A DNA stretch of 64,000 nt from Taeniopygia guttata (lineage: Eukaryota > Chordata > Aves > Passeriformes > Estrildidae). The stretch's first letter is position 1, and each line of letters opens with the position of its first letter. The stretch lies in NCBI RefSeq assembly GCF_048771995.1, contig NC_133028.1, positions 2,748,501 to 2,812,500 on the forward strand. The letters run 5' to 3'. Under the pieces are notes generated by a model. That model was given only the letters and a program-made list of their open reading frames with translations. It had not been told where the DNA came from and made no database searches. The translations under genes and the position numbers were made by a program. Positions 25,483 to 37,470 of the stretch are shown here, piece by piece.

Positions 25483-28400
25483 ATGGTAATAAACGCCTGT
25501 CTCCCACAGTTCAAGCCAAGAATTCACTGCAACAAGGTAAAATATTGATGAGGGGGTTTTGGGGAGTGGGAGGGATGGAGGGATTAGATGGAATTACCCT
25601 GGGTGGGGGAGCTTGTTCACTGCTCCTCTGGGATAATCAGCATCACTGCTGTGATGTGGCACACACTAAATAGTGGAGGGAAAAGCCCTGATTTTACAGG
25701 ATTTCATAAGCAGACAGCACTATGTACCACCAGCTATAAATTCTTTGAGTTGAGATCCCTTTTTACCTGCAATATTCCAGCTTTCCCTCTGCCCACTGGA
25801 ACTCACAGCTCTTGGTAGTGTGAAATTATTAATTAATGTGAAATTGTGAAGTGATAACTCGGTGAAGTTACTTTCCAAATATTCCTGGTTTCACTCAGCA
25901 CATCAGAATCTCTTTAAGAAACTCAATTTTCATTCAAATCTGTTTTTTAGTTGTAAGTTTCCACACCAACTCACCCCAAAATCCAGGACAACCTTGGCTT
26001 TGTAAATACTGTGCTGCAAAAGCAGCAGTGCTGCAATTTGTTGTGGAGAGACCCAGCCATGCCACAGAGGTTTGGTGTGATTGTCATGATCAAGACCATA
26101 TTAAACCGGTGGAATAAACATATTTTCCTTGTTTTTATTTGTCCATTCAGCAAATGCTGCAGATTTCTCAGGGTTTGGGGATTCCAGGAATAGGAATGGA
26201 TTGAACCAGGCTGCCCAGGAGCAGAGCAGAGGGTGGGATTGGATGTTCCAAACCAGACCCAGCCTGGTTTGATGGATCTCCCTCAGGGATGGGTGAGGTG
26301 GCTCCCAGAGGCTGATTAACATCCAGAGTTCCTCTGGGACCCTGTAACTGTGATTCCAAGTGCATTTCCACGTGGATAAGCAGGCACAAAGAAAACCAGG
26401 AGACTCCCACCTGAAAAGGGAGACTGAAAGAGCAGACTCCATCTCCCCCACGCTCATCCTCTGCTCCCAGCCACCCTCTCCTCCTTGACTTATTTCACTG
26501 ACCCAGCCAAAACCATGGATTATCCCTAATTTTCCACTCTTCCAGCAGTTAAGTCAGGTCTGCCCATGGTGACAGAGGGTGCGGGAAGAGGGGATGGAGG
26601 AGGGTGGGAGTGGGTCTGCTCTGCCTTACAGCAGGGATCTCCTGCCTGGCCTCAGCCTTGGCTCCTGGTTGATGTCACCCTGAGAATCTCTGGAAGTGCT
26701 TGTGAAATTGGCTTCCCTGTGTTTCCTTGCTCCAAATTAACCCCAGTTTTGTGCTGGCACGCAGATCTCTGCCGACGGCTACGAGGTGGAGAACCTGATC
26801 TCCGAGGACCTGGCCAGGAGGAACCGCGGCTTCCGCAGCGAGTACTTCATCAAACCCCCGGTGCACGTCACCATCTCCTTCCCCTTCAACATCGAGATCT
26901 GCAGGATCAACATCGACATCTCCTCCGGGGGCTGCCAGACCTTCTCCGGGCTGGAAGTTTACACCTCTACCTCATGCAACAAAACCTCGTGGCAGAGCCC
27001 TGGGGGGCAGTGCTCGGGTCTGGCCGGGCAGCCTGTGTCAGACAAGGACACCTTCACCCTGGTGGGCAAAGCTGTCTTAAAAAATCAGAGCAAAGTGACT
27101 TTTGGCCACAGAGGCTTCAAGCCGAGGCCTCCTTTCCATCAGATGGAAAATGTCTTCTCCTACCCCGGCTCGGTGTCCCAAGACCTCTGGAACAAAGGGC
27201 CGGCCTCGCTCAGCAACGTGTCCCACCTAAAAATCTGCATCACCCACGTGGCCGGGGGGGGCCTGCCCAGCATCAAGAGGCTGGAGGTGTGGGGACAGCC
27301 TGCCAAGTCCTGCCCACAGGAGGTGATCGAGGGCGTCTTCCAGGTGGCCTCCCAGTTCCTGGCTCAGGATGTCGGCAGCCTCAAGCCGGAGCTCTGGACG
27401 CCGATGGAGAGCGACTGCGTGCCCTTCAGTGCCAACGAGCAGCAGACCCTGCACAAGCTGGTGGATGTGGTCCAAGACATCCCTGAAGAATTCCTGGACC
27501 CCATCACCCTGGAGATCATGACTTTACCCATGCTCCTGCCCTCTGGGAAGGTGATTGACCAGAGCACCCTGGAGAAATGCAACCGGAGCGAGGCGTCCTG
27601 GGGCCGGGTTCCCAGCGATCCCTTCACGGGCGTGGCCTTCAGCCAGCACTCGCAGCCCCTACCTCACCCCACCCTCAAGGCCAGAATAGACCACTTCCTG
27701 CTGCAGCACAGCATCCCTGGCACCAACCTGCTGGGGAGGGCTCACGCCTTGGAGAGCCCAGTGCCCTCCTCCATCACCATGTCTTCTCTGAAAAGGAAAA
27801 TGGACTGCATGGAACAGGGCTCCCTGCAGCCACCCTATTTTTCTGCTACAAACTTACTTGTCACGGCTACCTCAGAGAACTGTGCTAAAAAAATGAAAGC
27901 TGACAGTGACTCCCACTTGATCCAGATGGACTGTTCCACAGGTATCGTGGCTCCCCAGGTCACCTCTGTTCCTTGATGTTGGGACAGCCCCAGGCTGGGG
28001 TGACAAATCCAGTTCAAGTTCCCATCACACCTCTAGAAAGCTTCCAGGCTGTGTTTGGCTGGTGGAGCTGGGTTATTTCATCCACCTCCTCATGTTCCTT
28101 GTTCAATGTTTCACAGCCTTCGTTTGTTCAGGTCACCCTGTTCCCCTTTTAGTTTGGATTTCCTTTCTCTTCCTTCCATGTGGAGACAATATTTTTCTCA
28201 CCATCCTGGTTTGAAGTTTCTTTATCCAGGGGGATTTATTTTGTCCTGCAAAAACAGGAAAAGAAATGCCTGGTGGTGCAGTGGTGATGGCACGGGGAGT
28301 CCTGGCTCATCATGAGGAGAGGAGTGGGAAGGAAAGCAGGAATGGGACAGAACAAACCCCAGCAAGGGAATTGCAGGGAGGAAGGACAGCTCAGCCTGGG

Positions 28401-31400
28401 GGAGACTTGCACAGAATTTGCAGGTGGTTAGGGCAGAAAACGTGGCAGAGGCTAAATGAGACAAGAAATGTGACTTGTGGCTGCAGGGGAAGGCAATGGG
28501 CACTGGTTTCCCTTCATCCATCCTTTTCTCAGTGATGTGGTAGCAGCACTGCTGGGAATGCAAAATATCCTGCAAACCTGAGGACACGGAGGCTCAGGTG
28601 GGACCTTGTTGCTGTCACCAACTCCCTGACAGGAGGGTGGAGCCAGGTGGGATTCGGGTGGGGCTGTGCTCCCAGGGAACAGGGACAGGAGGGAACGAGG
28701 GAAGAAGGGGAGAGTTAGGTTGGATTTTGGGAACAATTCTTTCACAGAAAGGGTTGTCCAGCCCTGGCACAGCTGCCCAGAGCAGTGGTGGAGTTCCCAT
28801 CCCTGGAGGGATTTAAAAGATGTGTGGATGTGGCACCTGGGGGCAAAGGGTGTAAATCCAGTGTGGGGATATTTCATGATTGGCTCTCTGGGCAGGTAAA
28901 CCCAATCTCCTGATCTGCTGTAACCCAGACCTGCTGGGACCTGTCACTGCCTTCACCCTTCTCTCCATCTGCCCAAAACATTTTTAGGACGAAGCTTAGT
29001 TTGATTTCAAATTAATTCTTCAGTTGAAAATAATTGATGTCGGGTGATACCAGGAAGAGTGGGGAGAAGTCAAACTGCACATTTCTGCTCTGCTCCCTCA
29101 GCCTAGAGCTCATTCCCTGTTTTAGGAGGAATTGTTGGTTATTTTGGCTGTGGAGGTGTGTGACAGCTCCCACCAGGATGTGCCCCAGCCCCACAGGAGC
29201 AGGAGGGTCCTGGAGCTCCCAGGGCAGCCGTGTCCATACATAAATAAAAGCAGAGTGCTCAGCCCATGGAGCTCCTGATTCACTGGATCATCAGCCTTGA
29301 TTGGTGGAGGAAATGTGCAGCTCCAGTTGCGAGCTCTTCCTCTGGGAGATGGATTTAACAGAATTAGTGATGCAGACAACATTCTCTTAATGCTTCATCT
29401 TAATTAGCGCCGTCAGAGCTGCACAGGGCAGCCCTGCAGGGAGGGTCCAGCCCTGCCCTGTGCCTCAGAACTGGGACAGAGAGGGAAAAACAAGTCCCAC
29501 AGATTTTATTAATGGTTTAAACGTTCTCTGTGAGCAAGGCTGGCAGCACTGGGCTGGGGTCCTCGGGATTTGGCTGAGATTTTAGGGAAAAACAGCCTCC
29601 TGGGTTATTGGGAGTTTGGCCCTTTTTCAGTCCTGCAAGCTTTTACAACTCCATGAAAGGAGGGTGCAGCCAGGTGGGGGTCAGGCTCTGTTCCAGGGAA
29701 CAAGAGGAAATGGCCTCAGGGTGTGCCAGGAGAGGTTTAAGGTGGTATTAGGGAAAATTCCTTCATGGAAAGGGTTCTCCAGCCCTGGCACAGGCTGCCC
29801 ATCCTGAAGGCATTTAAAAGCCATGTGGGTGTGGCACTTGGGGACATGATTTAGTGGTGGCCTTGGCAGTGCTGGACTTGATCTTGGAGGACTTTTCTAA
29901 CCTAAATAATTCTGGTCCTGTATAAGTTGGCTCTGGGACACCACATGAATGGTGGTAATCCATAGGGCATTCCACCTCTAGGACCCAAAGGAGATGAGGC
30001 ACTCCACCCCAAATCCCAGCCCCTTGGTGGGGAAAAACACCTCTCAACAAAACAAGTGGCAGGGCTCCTAAAATCATCCAAAGTCCAGAGCCAAGGCAGT
30101 GTTTGCGTCACAGATCCTTTTCCCCAGTATCTTCTTCCCCATCTATTTCTTGTCTTTGCAGACCTGGAGTTTGTTTCCCTTTGCAGACCTGGTCTCTATT
30201 TCCCTTTGCAGACCTGGTCCTTGTGTTTCCCTTTGCAGACCTGGTCTCTATTTCCCTTTGCAGACCTGGTCTCTATTTCCCTTTGCAGACCTGTCTCTGT
30301 TCCCTTTGCAGACCTGTCTCTGTTCCCTTTGCAGACCTGGTCCTTGTGTTTCCCTCTGCAGACCTGTCTCTGTTCCCTTTGCAGACCTGGTCCTCGTGTC
30401 TCCCTTTGCAGACCTGGTCTCTATTTCCCTTTGCAGACCTGGTCTCTATTTCCCTTTGCAGACCTGGTCTGTATTTCCCTTTGCAGACCTGTCTCTGTTC
30501 CCTTTGCAGACCTGGTCTGTATTTCCCTTTGCAGACCTGGTCTCTATTTCCCTTTGCAGACCTGGTCCTTGTGTTTCCCTTTGCAGACCTGGTCTCTATT
30601 TCCCTTTGCAGACCTGTCTCTGTTCCCTTTGCAGACCTGGTCCTTGTGTTTCCCTTTGCAGACCTGTCTCTGTTCCCTTTGCAGACCTGGTCCTTGTGTT
30701 TCCCTTTGCAGACCTGTCTCTGTTTCCTTTGCAGACCTGGTCCTTGTGTCTCCCTTTGCAGACCTGGTCTGTATTTCCCTTTGCAGACCTGGTCTCCATT
30801 TCCCTTTGCAGACCTGGTCCTTGTGTCTCCCTTTGCAGACCTGTCTCTGTTCCCTTTGCAGACCTGTCTCTGTTTTCTTTGCAGACTTGGTCTCTATTTC
30901 CCTTTGCAGACCTGGTCTCCATTTCCCTTTGCAGACCTGGTCCTTGTGTCTCCCTTTGCAGACCTGGTCTCTATTTCCCTTTGCAGACCTGGTCTCTATT
31001 TCCCTTTGCAGACATGGTCTCTATTTCCCTTTGCAGACCTGTCTCTGTTCCCTTTGCAGACCTGGTCCTTGTGCTTCCCTTTGCAGACCTGGTCTCTATT
31101 TCCCTTTGCAGACCTGGTCTCTATTTCCCTTTGCAGACATGGTCTCTATTTCCTTTTGCAGACCTGTCTCTGTTCCCTTTGCAGACCTGGTCCTTGTGTC
31201 TCCCTTTGCAGACCTGGTCTCTATTTCCCTTCGCAGACCTATCTCTGTTCCCTTTGCAGACCTGTCTCTGTTCCCTTTGCAGACCAGTCTCTATTTATTT
31301 CCCTTTGCAGACCTGTCTCTGTTCCCTTTGCAGACCTGGTGTCCCACGAGCAGAAGCTGTCGGAGAGCCTGGACTCTGCCCTGACCTCGGCTCTCAGCTC

Positions 31401-32585
31401 CATGCCCTCCTTCACGGCCAAGCTGATGAAGAGCCAGCAGCAGGCTCCAGGAGAGGGAGGCTGCAGCAGTTCCTGGAGCGTGGGCACAGTCCTTGGTGAG
31501 CAGCAGGCACCTCTGGAGCACCTCTGGGAGCTGGGTTAACAGGGAGCCTTGTTCAGACCCCAGATATTACATATTCCATATAAAAATATTACATTGTCTC
31601 CCAGCAAGCTTTACTTCACAATCCTTGCCTCTCTCAGCTGTTTTGCTGGTTTATTCTCCCACTGAGGCAGGTCAGACCTTGCTGACCCCCACAAGGTGTG
31701 GGATGCTGTCCATGCCCTGGGTCAGAGCAGGCTGTGGCACCAGTCCTGGGATTTTCCCGTGTTTTTGGCTGGCTGTGCTGCCCAGGGATGATCTGGGATG
31801 GACACAGGGCTCAGCCTGCTGCAGCTCAGTTCAGACTGTTCCCAGAGCTCTGCAGTTTGGGCTGAGAGGTTCAGTGTTGCCTGTGAGCTGCGTGGAGCAA
31901 GCTGAGGAGCTGCCACGTGGGTGGAGGTGCTGCAGGAGAGGTGTAAATCCAGCAAATGCTGCAGCCTTCCAGTGCTTGAAAGGGCCTTGGAAAAAAGAGG
32001 GAGAGTCACTTTTTATACAGACTGGACAAGGGGGAGTGTTTGTAAACTAAAAAAGTAGGGTGAGATTGGATTTGGGAAGAAATTATTCCCTGTGAGGGTG
32101 GGCACAGGGTGCCCAGAGAAGCTGTGGCTGCCCCTGGATCCCTGGAAGTGTCCAAGGCCAGGTTGGACAGGGCTTGGAGCAGCCTGGGACTGTGGAATGT
32201 GTCCCTGAACATGGCAGGAGGGTGGAATGGGATAGGCTTTATGATCCCTTCCAACCCAAACCATTCCATGATTCTTTGAAATACCGTGTGACATCCAGCC
32301 CTTAGCAGGAGCAGGTCACAGCAGCAACACCCCAGGCCAGCCAGCCTTGTCATGTGCCCAGAATCCCATCAGGATTGAGAGTACATAATCCAGGCCACCA
32401 CGCCCACCCACCTGCTGCCCAGCCACTCATCCAGCTGTGTGTGCATTCCCAAAATTATTCTTTTGGGGTGCAGGGAAGCACTGAACCTTCAGATGTCCCT
32501 CCACATGTTCCGGCTTCTCTTCCCCTGGGTGAGGCTCTGCCTGGCCGTGGCTGAGAAGGGGCTTCAGAGGGACCCTGGGAAGGGC

Positions 32586-32618
<33 letters not shown>

Positions 32619-33471
32619 TTTTCCCTCTCAAACAGCTTTTGCTGTTCCACAGTGACATTCATCTCTTCAGCTTTTTCCTGTCCCCGCTAAAATTGCTGCT
32701 GTTTGAGAGCTGAGTAGCCCTCGGTGGGTGGTGTGTGACAGGAATGCCAAGTGCCACCTCAGCCCTTCCACCTGGGAATGGCAGCGGAAGAGCGGCAGGG
32801 AGGATGATTTAGTCCAGTCAAAGTGAAAAGCCCTTTTTTACAGTCATCTGTCCTCAATTAAAAGCCTGATGGTGCAAGTGCTGATGTGATCCATCCCTTT
32901 CTGAGCACGCCCTGCCCTGGAAGCTGGACCTTTCCCTTTCCTCGTGGTAATAATGACAGGAAGCTGGCACAGTCCTGAGTCACAGCCGTGCCCTGAGCCT
33001 GCAGGACCTGGAGCCCTCAGACTGTGGCAGGAGGGGTGGCCCAGCCTGGGCTTCTCACACTCCCTGCCTAATCCACTTCTGTCCCTTCATTTTGTACTCT
33101 CAGGCTGTGCCAGGGGAGGTTCAGGCTGCACATGAGGAGGGATCAGACACTGGGAGGTGGTGGCATCACCAGGAAAGCCTGGGCACGGTGCTGTTGGTTC
33201 ACTCAGTAATCCGAGGTTTTTTCCAACCTGCTGATTGTGTCATTCTGGATTTGCAGAGCACGGCAGGAGCGGCCAGACCCAGGGATGTGCTTCCTGTGGC
33301 AAATCCTTCTCCTGCTACTTCAAGGCAGAGCCCGTGTACCAGCTCCCCTGCGGGCACCTGGTGTGCCGGCCCTGCCTGGCCGAGCGCCAGAAGGCTCCGG
33401 CCTCCCCCATCCACTGTGGGAGCTGCAAGAGGCCGGTGGCCACGCAGGACGTCAGGAGGGTTCACTTCTGA
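25483..33471 (+). CDS. UBOX5: UBOX5, U-box and RING E3 ubiquitin ligase
   Basis: Four coding exons give 535 residues (human 541): 25483-25536, 26765-27941, 31334-31495 and 33257-33471, phases 0, 1 and 2 all consistent. UBOX5 (UIP5/RNF37) is a nuclear U-box ubiquitin ligase that binds UbcM4-type E2 enzymes. Exon 1 encodes MVINACLPQFKPRIHCNK, almost the human start. The N-terminal half is the conserved region with FPFNIEICRINIDISSGG. The U-box spans about residues 256-334 (IPEEFLDPITLEIM ... PSDPFTGVAF). A Lys-rich segment (KRKMD, KKMKAD) is a possible nuclear signal. The C-terminal RING-like finger at about 475-525 shows CASC, CGHLVCRPC and CGSC, and the protein ends VRRVHF. Exon 3 sits directly behind a huge array of copies of its own acceptor. 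The leader exon is probably at 16.6 kb. Confidence 0.95.
25537..26764 (+). other. UBOX5 intron
   Basis: Intron between coding exons 1 and 2, ends GT...CAG. Single-copy sequence; no gene or clear repeat is seen. Confidence 0.75.
28555..28850 (+). mobile_element. CR1 LINE copy in UBOX5 intron
   Basis: CR1 tail of the subfamily with GGACCTTGTTGCTGTC, CAACTCCCTGACAGGAGGGT, AAAGGGTTGTCCAGCCCTGG and TGGATGTGGCACCTGGGG. It lacks the usual CCAACCCAAACCATTCT end. Confidence 0.85.
29620..29925 (+). mobile_element. CR1 LINE copy in UBOX5 intron
   Basis: Same CR1 subfamily as the copy at 28.6 kb: CAACTCCATGAAAGGAGGGT, GGGTTCTCCAGCCCTGGCAC, GTGGCACTTGGGGACATG and a CTTGGAGGACTTTTCTAACC end. Confidence 0.88.
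30154..31333 (+). repeat. Splice-acceptor minisatellite in UBOX5 intron 3
   Basis: About 47 tandem units of 23, 25 or 27 bases, all of the form ACCTG + pyrimidine run + TTTCCCTTTGCAG. The last unit is the real acceptor of UBOX5 coding exon 3 (TTCCCTTTGCAG|ACCTGGTG at 31333/31334). Each unit therefore carries a strong polypyrimidine-AG followed by the first bases of the exon. All three plus frames stay open across the array (442-478 codons), and one of them is the frame that runs into DLVSHEQKL of the exon. These frames are not separate genes. Confidence 0.96.
32060..32280 (+). mobile_element. CR1 LINE 3'-end copy
   Basis: CR1 tail: ATTATTCCCTGTGAGGGTGG, GAGAAGCTGTGGCTGCCCCT, GGTTGGACAGGGCTTGGAGC and CCAACCCAAACCATTCCATG. 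Confidence 0.9.
32586..32618. repeat. (CTGT)n microsatellite
   Basis: Eight uninterrupted CTGT units. Confidence 0.98.
33095..33252 (+). mobile_element. Possible CR1 relic at UBOX5 exon 4 acceptor
   Basis: Pieces in CR1 order: GCTGTGCCAGGGGAGGTTCA near 33108 and TTTTTTCCAACCTGCTGATT near 33220, with the middle missing. It ends a few bases before the exon 4 acceptor. Short and diverged, so uncertain. Confidence 0.45.
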
Positions 33472-34016
33472 GCCCAGCTGAGTGCCCCGTGTCCCCACGG
33501 AGCCACCAGGAGAGCCGGAGAGGGGACAGCACTCTGTTGTCTGGTGGGGTGTGGGGGGTTAGAGCGCGGCGCCGGAGCCCCAGGAGGACAAAAGCCATAG
33601 CTTCTTTATCAAGGAATATGTATTTATCCAGGACCGGTCTCCACCACTGCCCCGGGGCTCAGAGGTTTAGCACAGGTGCCTTTTGGACCAGCTCAGCTTC
33701 CCCCCCGTGAGTTCACGCCACGTTTGACCAGCAGCCACCCGGTTGTGGAGCAGGTAAAGTCCTCGTGAGTGACAACACACACCGAGCCCCCTCTGACTTC
33801 CTCCCCTTCCCCACCTGCCCTCCCCTCCCTGCTGGGAGCGTCTCTCATCCTGGAATCAGCAGCGAGAGGCCGTGCTTGAGGTGTGAGGAGCTGGCAGTGA
33901 TCCCACCCTGCCCATCCAGACTCTTGTAGAAAAGCCATCCCGTCCCACCCTCTCGGTTGATGTCGTGTGACCAGCCCAGCTCCTGGCTGGCTGATAGACA
34001 TTTAAGCCTTAATAAA
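33472..34016 (+). other. UBOX5 3' UTR with poly(A) signal
   Basis: Non-coding sequence from the stop codon to AATAAA at 34011-34016 (CCTTAATAAAACG). This is the first strong signal after the stop. Confidence 0.75.
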
Positions 34017-36044
34017 ACGTTTAAAGTCAGGTTCTCTCTCTCTGGCTCCTAATTGGTCTCATCCTGAGGTTTAATGATGTCGTGGAGTGAATCTCTTGGC
34101 AGAGGAGGAAATAAACGGGCTGGGAAAAGCCAAACCAACACAGAGGAGCTGCAGACCAGGGGGTTTCAGCCTCGTGTGTCACAGGGATGAGACTCAGACA
34201 CCTGCACCCATGGGGGCTTCAGAGAGCTCAGAAAAAAGCCAGACAAAAAATGACTTGGGTATGTACTGTCCTGGATGTGCTGGGGTAAGGTGACATCAAA
34301 GGGTTTGTCACCTCCACAACCCCCTGCTGGTGCCACCTAATTGATGTTCTGGCCCATAAGGAGTCTGCAGCTGACTCAGCTCACTTTTGTCACACCTTTA
34401 TTTGCTCTCAAAAGGCGCCTGAGCAAAGTTGTGTTCCTGGCACGGGAAGGAGATGCTCATCCCAAGGAGCTGCTCATCCCCTGGAACGCAGCTCTGTGCT
34501 GGCCCCACGCTGATCCTGGCTCTGTCTGCGTCAGCAGGAGTTACAGCCCCTCTCCATTCTGAGCAAAAATAGAAAATCACACCTTTTAAATTAATAAACA
34601 CTCAGAAAATAGGCACAAAATTCCTAAAAACCCCACGATTCAGAGGCAGTAAATCCACCCCATTGTTTCGTGTTTGCCGTGTTTCGTGTTTGCCGTGAGC
34701 CATCCCGGGGTGATTCAGCTCTCACAATCCCCCTGGGGAAAGAGAGAGGATGGGTGGCTGCCTTGGATCCCAGAGGCATCACCTTCTCCAGAGCCAGCAA
34801 AGCTTGGATGCTTCCAAAGCCCCCGCTTCTGACAGCTTCTCCAGTGCCCAAAATTTCCTCGTGGTGTCTTGAGGGTGGGCAGTGATGCAGGTGGGATCCC
34901 AAATCACCTCCAGGTTCCCTTTGTTCTGCAGGGAGGAGCAGGGTTGGAAGGGAAGGGTGGTGTTGGGACATCAGCTCCCCCTCCCTGCTCAGAGCAGGGC
35001 TCATCTCCACCTCACTGCAGCTTCTCAGAGCCTTCACCCCCCAATTTCTCCTCCTGAACCCTCTGGGACCCTTGGGCAGCACATTTCACCCGCTGTGTCC
35101 CCTCTTGCAGGGGATCCAGGGATGAGTTTCCCTCTGCACCCACATCTTGGAGCTCAGGGAAGGATCACCTGCCCCAGCTGGGTGCGAGTCCCCCTCATCC
35201 CAGAGCACTGAAACCCCCGTGGGCTGCAGGGACCCTCTCTGCACCCCAAGGTGTGGGAGGTGACACAGAGCCAGCAATTTCCTCTGCCTGGACCCACAGC
35301 AATCCCTCTTTAGCTCCCACATGGATGCCACCAGCACGTTTATCCCCAGCATCAAGCCTGTCCTCTCACTGGGAGCTGGGGAATGGAATTGATTCAGCCT
35401 GAGCAATTTCCTCTAATGCTGCCCTTCAAGCATTTTTTGGACAAATCCATCCCTTGTCGGTCAGTGACCTCCCAGCGTGACGTCCACATCCCAGCAGGAC
35501 GGATTTGGTCGTGGAAATGATCAAAGCAGTGCCCCAGCCAATCTTGACGCTGCCTGTGCTGCCTTTAAAGAGGCATCAAAGCTGTTTTCCAGCTGTCAGA
35601 GAAGCAGAGGAGCATCTTTATCTGTGATGTGAGGGGAGGAGGTGCAGGATCCCCCTCCCCACCACCCGTCAGCCACGGGGCCAGTGACAGTGACAGATCA
35701 ATTTGAGGAGCATTAGAGCTGCCAGGCAGGAGCAGGGAGCTCTCCCTTGCCAGCCTGACCCTCTCCATGTGACATCTTCAAAAAATTTTTCCTTCCCTGC
35801 TGCATCCCCCTCCAGGAGCAGCAAAGGCTGGAAATCTGGAAATGCACAAATCAGTGAAATTCATCCCGTTTTCCAACATCCTGTGGTTTATCCTGGTTAA
35901 ATGTTGTCACTCTCATTTATCCTGGTTAAACTGGGAGCTCTGTGTGCTGCAGCCAAGCTCCATCACCTCCATCCCTTCTCCTGCCTCCAAAAGGGCTCTC
36001 ACAAACCTCGCTGGGGGCTCCAGAGCTAACGAAGCTCCTGCTGT

Positions 36045-36290
36045 TAATGAAGGAAAGGGGAGGTTCAGATTGGATAGCTGAGAAGATTTCCTCCTGGAAA
36101 GGGCAGTCAGGCACTGGCACAGCTGCCCAGGGAAGTGGTGGCATCCTCATCCCTGGAGGGGTTTAAAAAACATGTGGCTGTGGCACTTGGGGACATGGGG
36201 CAGTGGTGGCCTTGGCAGTGCTGGGGCAATGATTGGACTCAATGATCTCGGAGAGCTTTTCCAACCTCAAAGATTCCATGATTTCCATGG
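36045..36290 (+). mobile_element. CR1 LINE copy
   Basis: CR1 tail: TTTCCTCCTGGAAAGGGCAG, CCATCCCTGGAGGG-type core, GTGGCACTTGGGGACATGGG and an AGCTTTTCCAACCTCAAAGA end. Confidence 0.87.
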
Positions 36291-37235
36291 CTGAGCCCCT
36301 CTGGCAGCCCCAACCCCTTTGCTGGTGTCAACAAGAAAAGCCAGGGAATCTCAGGAAAACGGGAAACTGGACAAGACAAACACAGATCTGAACCAATGTG
36401 GTTAATCAAACATTCTCTGTTCATTTGAGATAAGATGGTAGTTTATATCAGCTTCTACGTAGTTTACAGAAACAAAGACACTCCAGTAGGCTAACATTGT
36501 TTACCTTTTCCTTAAAATGGCTTGAGCCTTACACTATAAACCTATACTAATTCACACCCAAACAGCCCAGTGGTCCCCATCACACCTTAAGACTATTTTT
36601 ATCTGTGCCACAAACTCTGAATTTCTAACCGTGCCACAAACTCTGAATTTCTAACTGCGTCAGAGGCCTGAAGGCCTCACAAAGCCCAAATCTGAGGCCT
36701 AGACTGGAGTAGCTCAAACCTCATAACTCATGTCCTCTTTCTCTCAACAATGCTGCAACAAACAAGAGCTGGGGCTGTGTTTCAGCTGAGTGAGGGGCAG
36801 GTTTGAGGGTGCTGCCCCATTCCCAGCCTGGTCAGGCCTTTGGGATTTCCCTCATTGCCGAGGGGAGCTGGGATAGGGATGGCAGCCACAGCCCGTGGGC
36901 GTTGTTGGGAGATCAGGGGAGGAGCAGGGATGTGGCAGAGCAAACCCAGTGCTGGGGACACAGAGAAGGGGCGCTGGGGCTGGTGTTGGAGGATTTGGGG
37001 TCGGACTGGGAGTAGCCCCAAGGCCTGGGTTGGGAGCAGGGTGTGGGATGGGGGTTCGGCAGTACCCTGGATACCAGGGAGCATCACAGCCCAGCAGGGC
37101 TGGCTCTACCCACCCCTGGGAAACCCATGACTCACCCCAGGTGACCCCAACATTTTCCTCCCAAAACCCCCTTTTTTGTGTTTTCTACCCATTTCCCCCT
37201 CCCCGTTCCCACCTCATCCTCCCCTTGATTCCCCT

Positions 37236-37470
37236 AAGTGATTCTGCGTTGCGGCTGTGGAGCCTCTGCAACTTGGAAAAACATTTTATTAACCTTCCTT
37301 GACTTTAAAGAGCATAATTACATTTTAATCTCATATTCCTGCGTTATCATTCCAGACACAGAATCATTTGAATGCAGATCGTTCCCGGCTAATGTAATTT
37401 TACGATACAGTAATGAAGAGACGGAGCACGAGCGCCTAACACCCAATTTAGAGCTGACATTTGGGGTTCT
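37236..37470. promoter_or_regulatory. Candidate cis-regulatory block upstream of vasotocin
   Basis: AT-rich, repeat-free island in a GC-richer region. It holds several TAAT homeodomain cores, e.g. GCATAATTACATTTTAATCT and GGCTAATGTAATTTTACG. Its position 2.2 kb upstream of the vasotocin gene fits a hypothalamic enhancer, but this is inference from composition and motifs only. Confidence 0.3.

Larger units (their letters stand above)
31496..33256 (+). other. UBOX5 last intron
   Basis: Intron between coding exons 3 and 4, donor GTGAGC, acceptor GGATTTGCAG. It holds one clear CR1 copy, a (CTGT)n run and a possible CR1 relic close to the acceptor, listed separately. Confidence 0.85.

Noticed and set aside
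30056-31539. Three overlapping plus-strand frames of 442-478 codons
   Set aside because: All are products of the 23-27-bp acceptor array. Only the final exon 3 part is genuine UBOX5 coding sequence.
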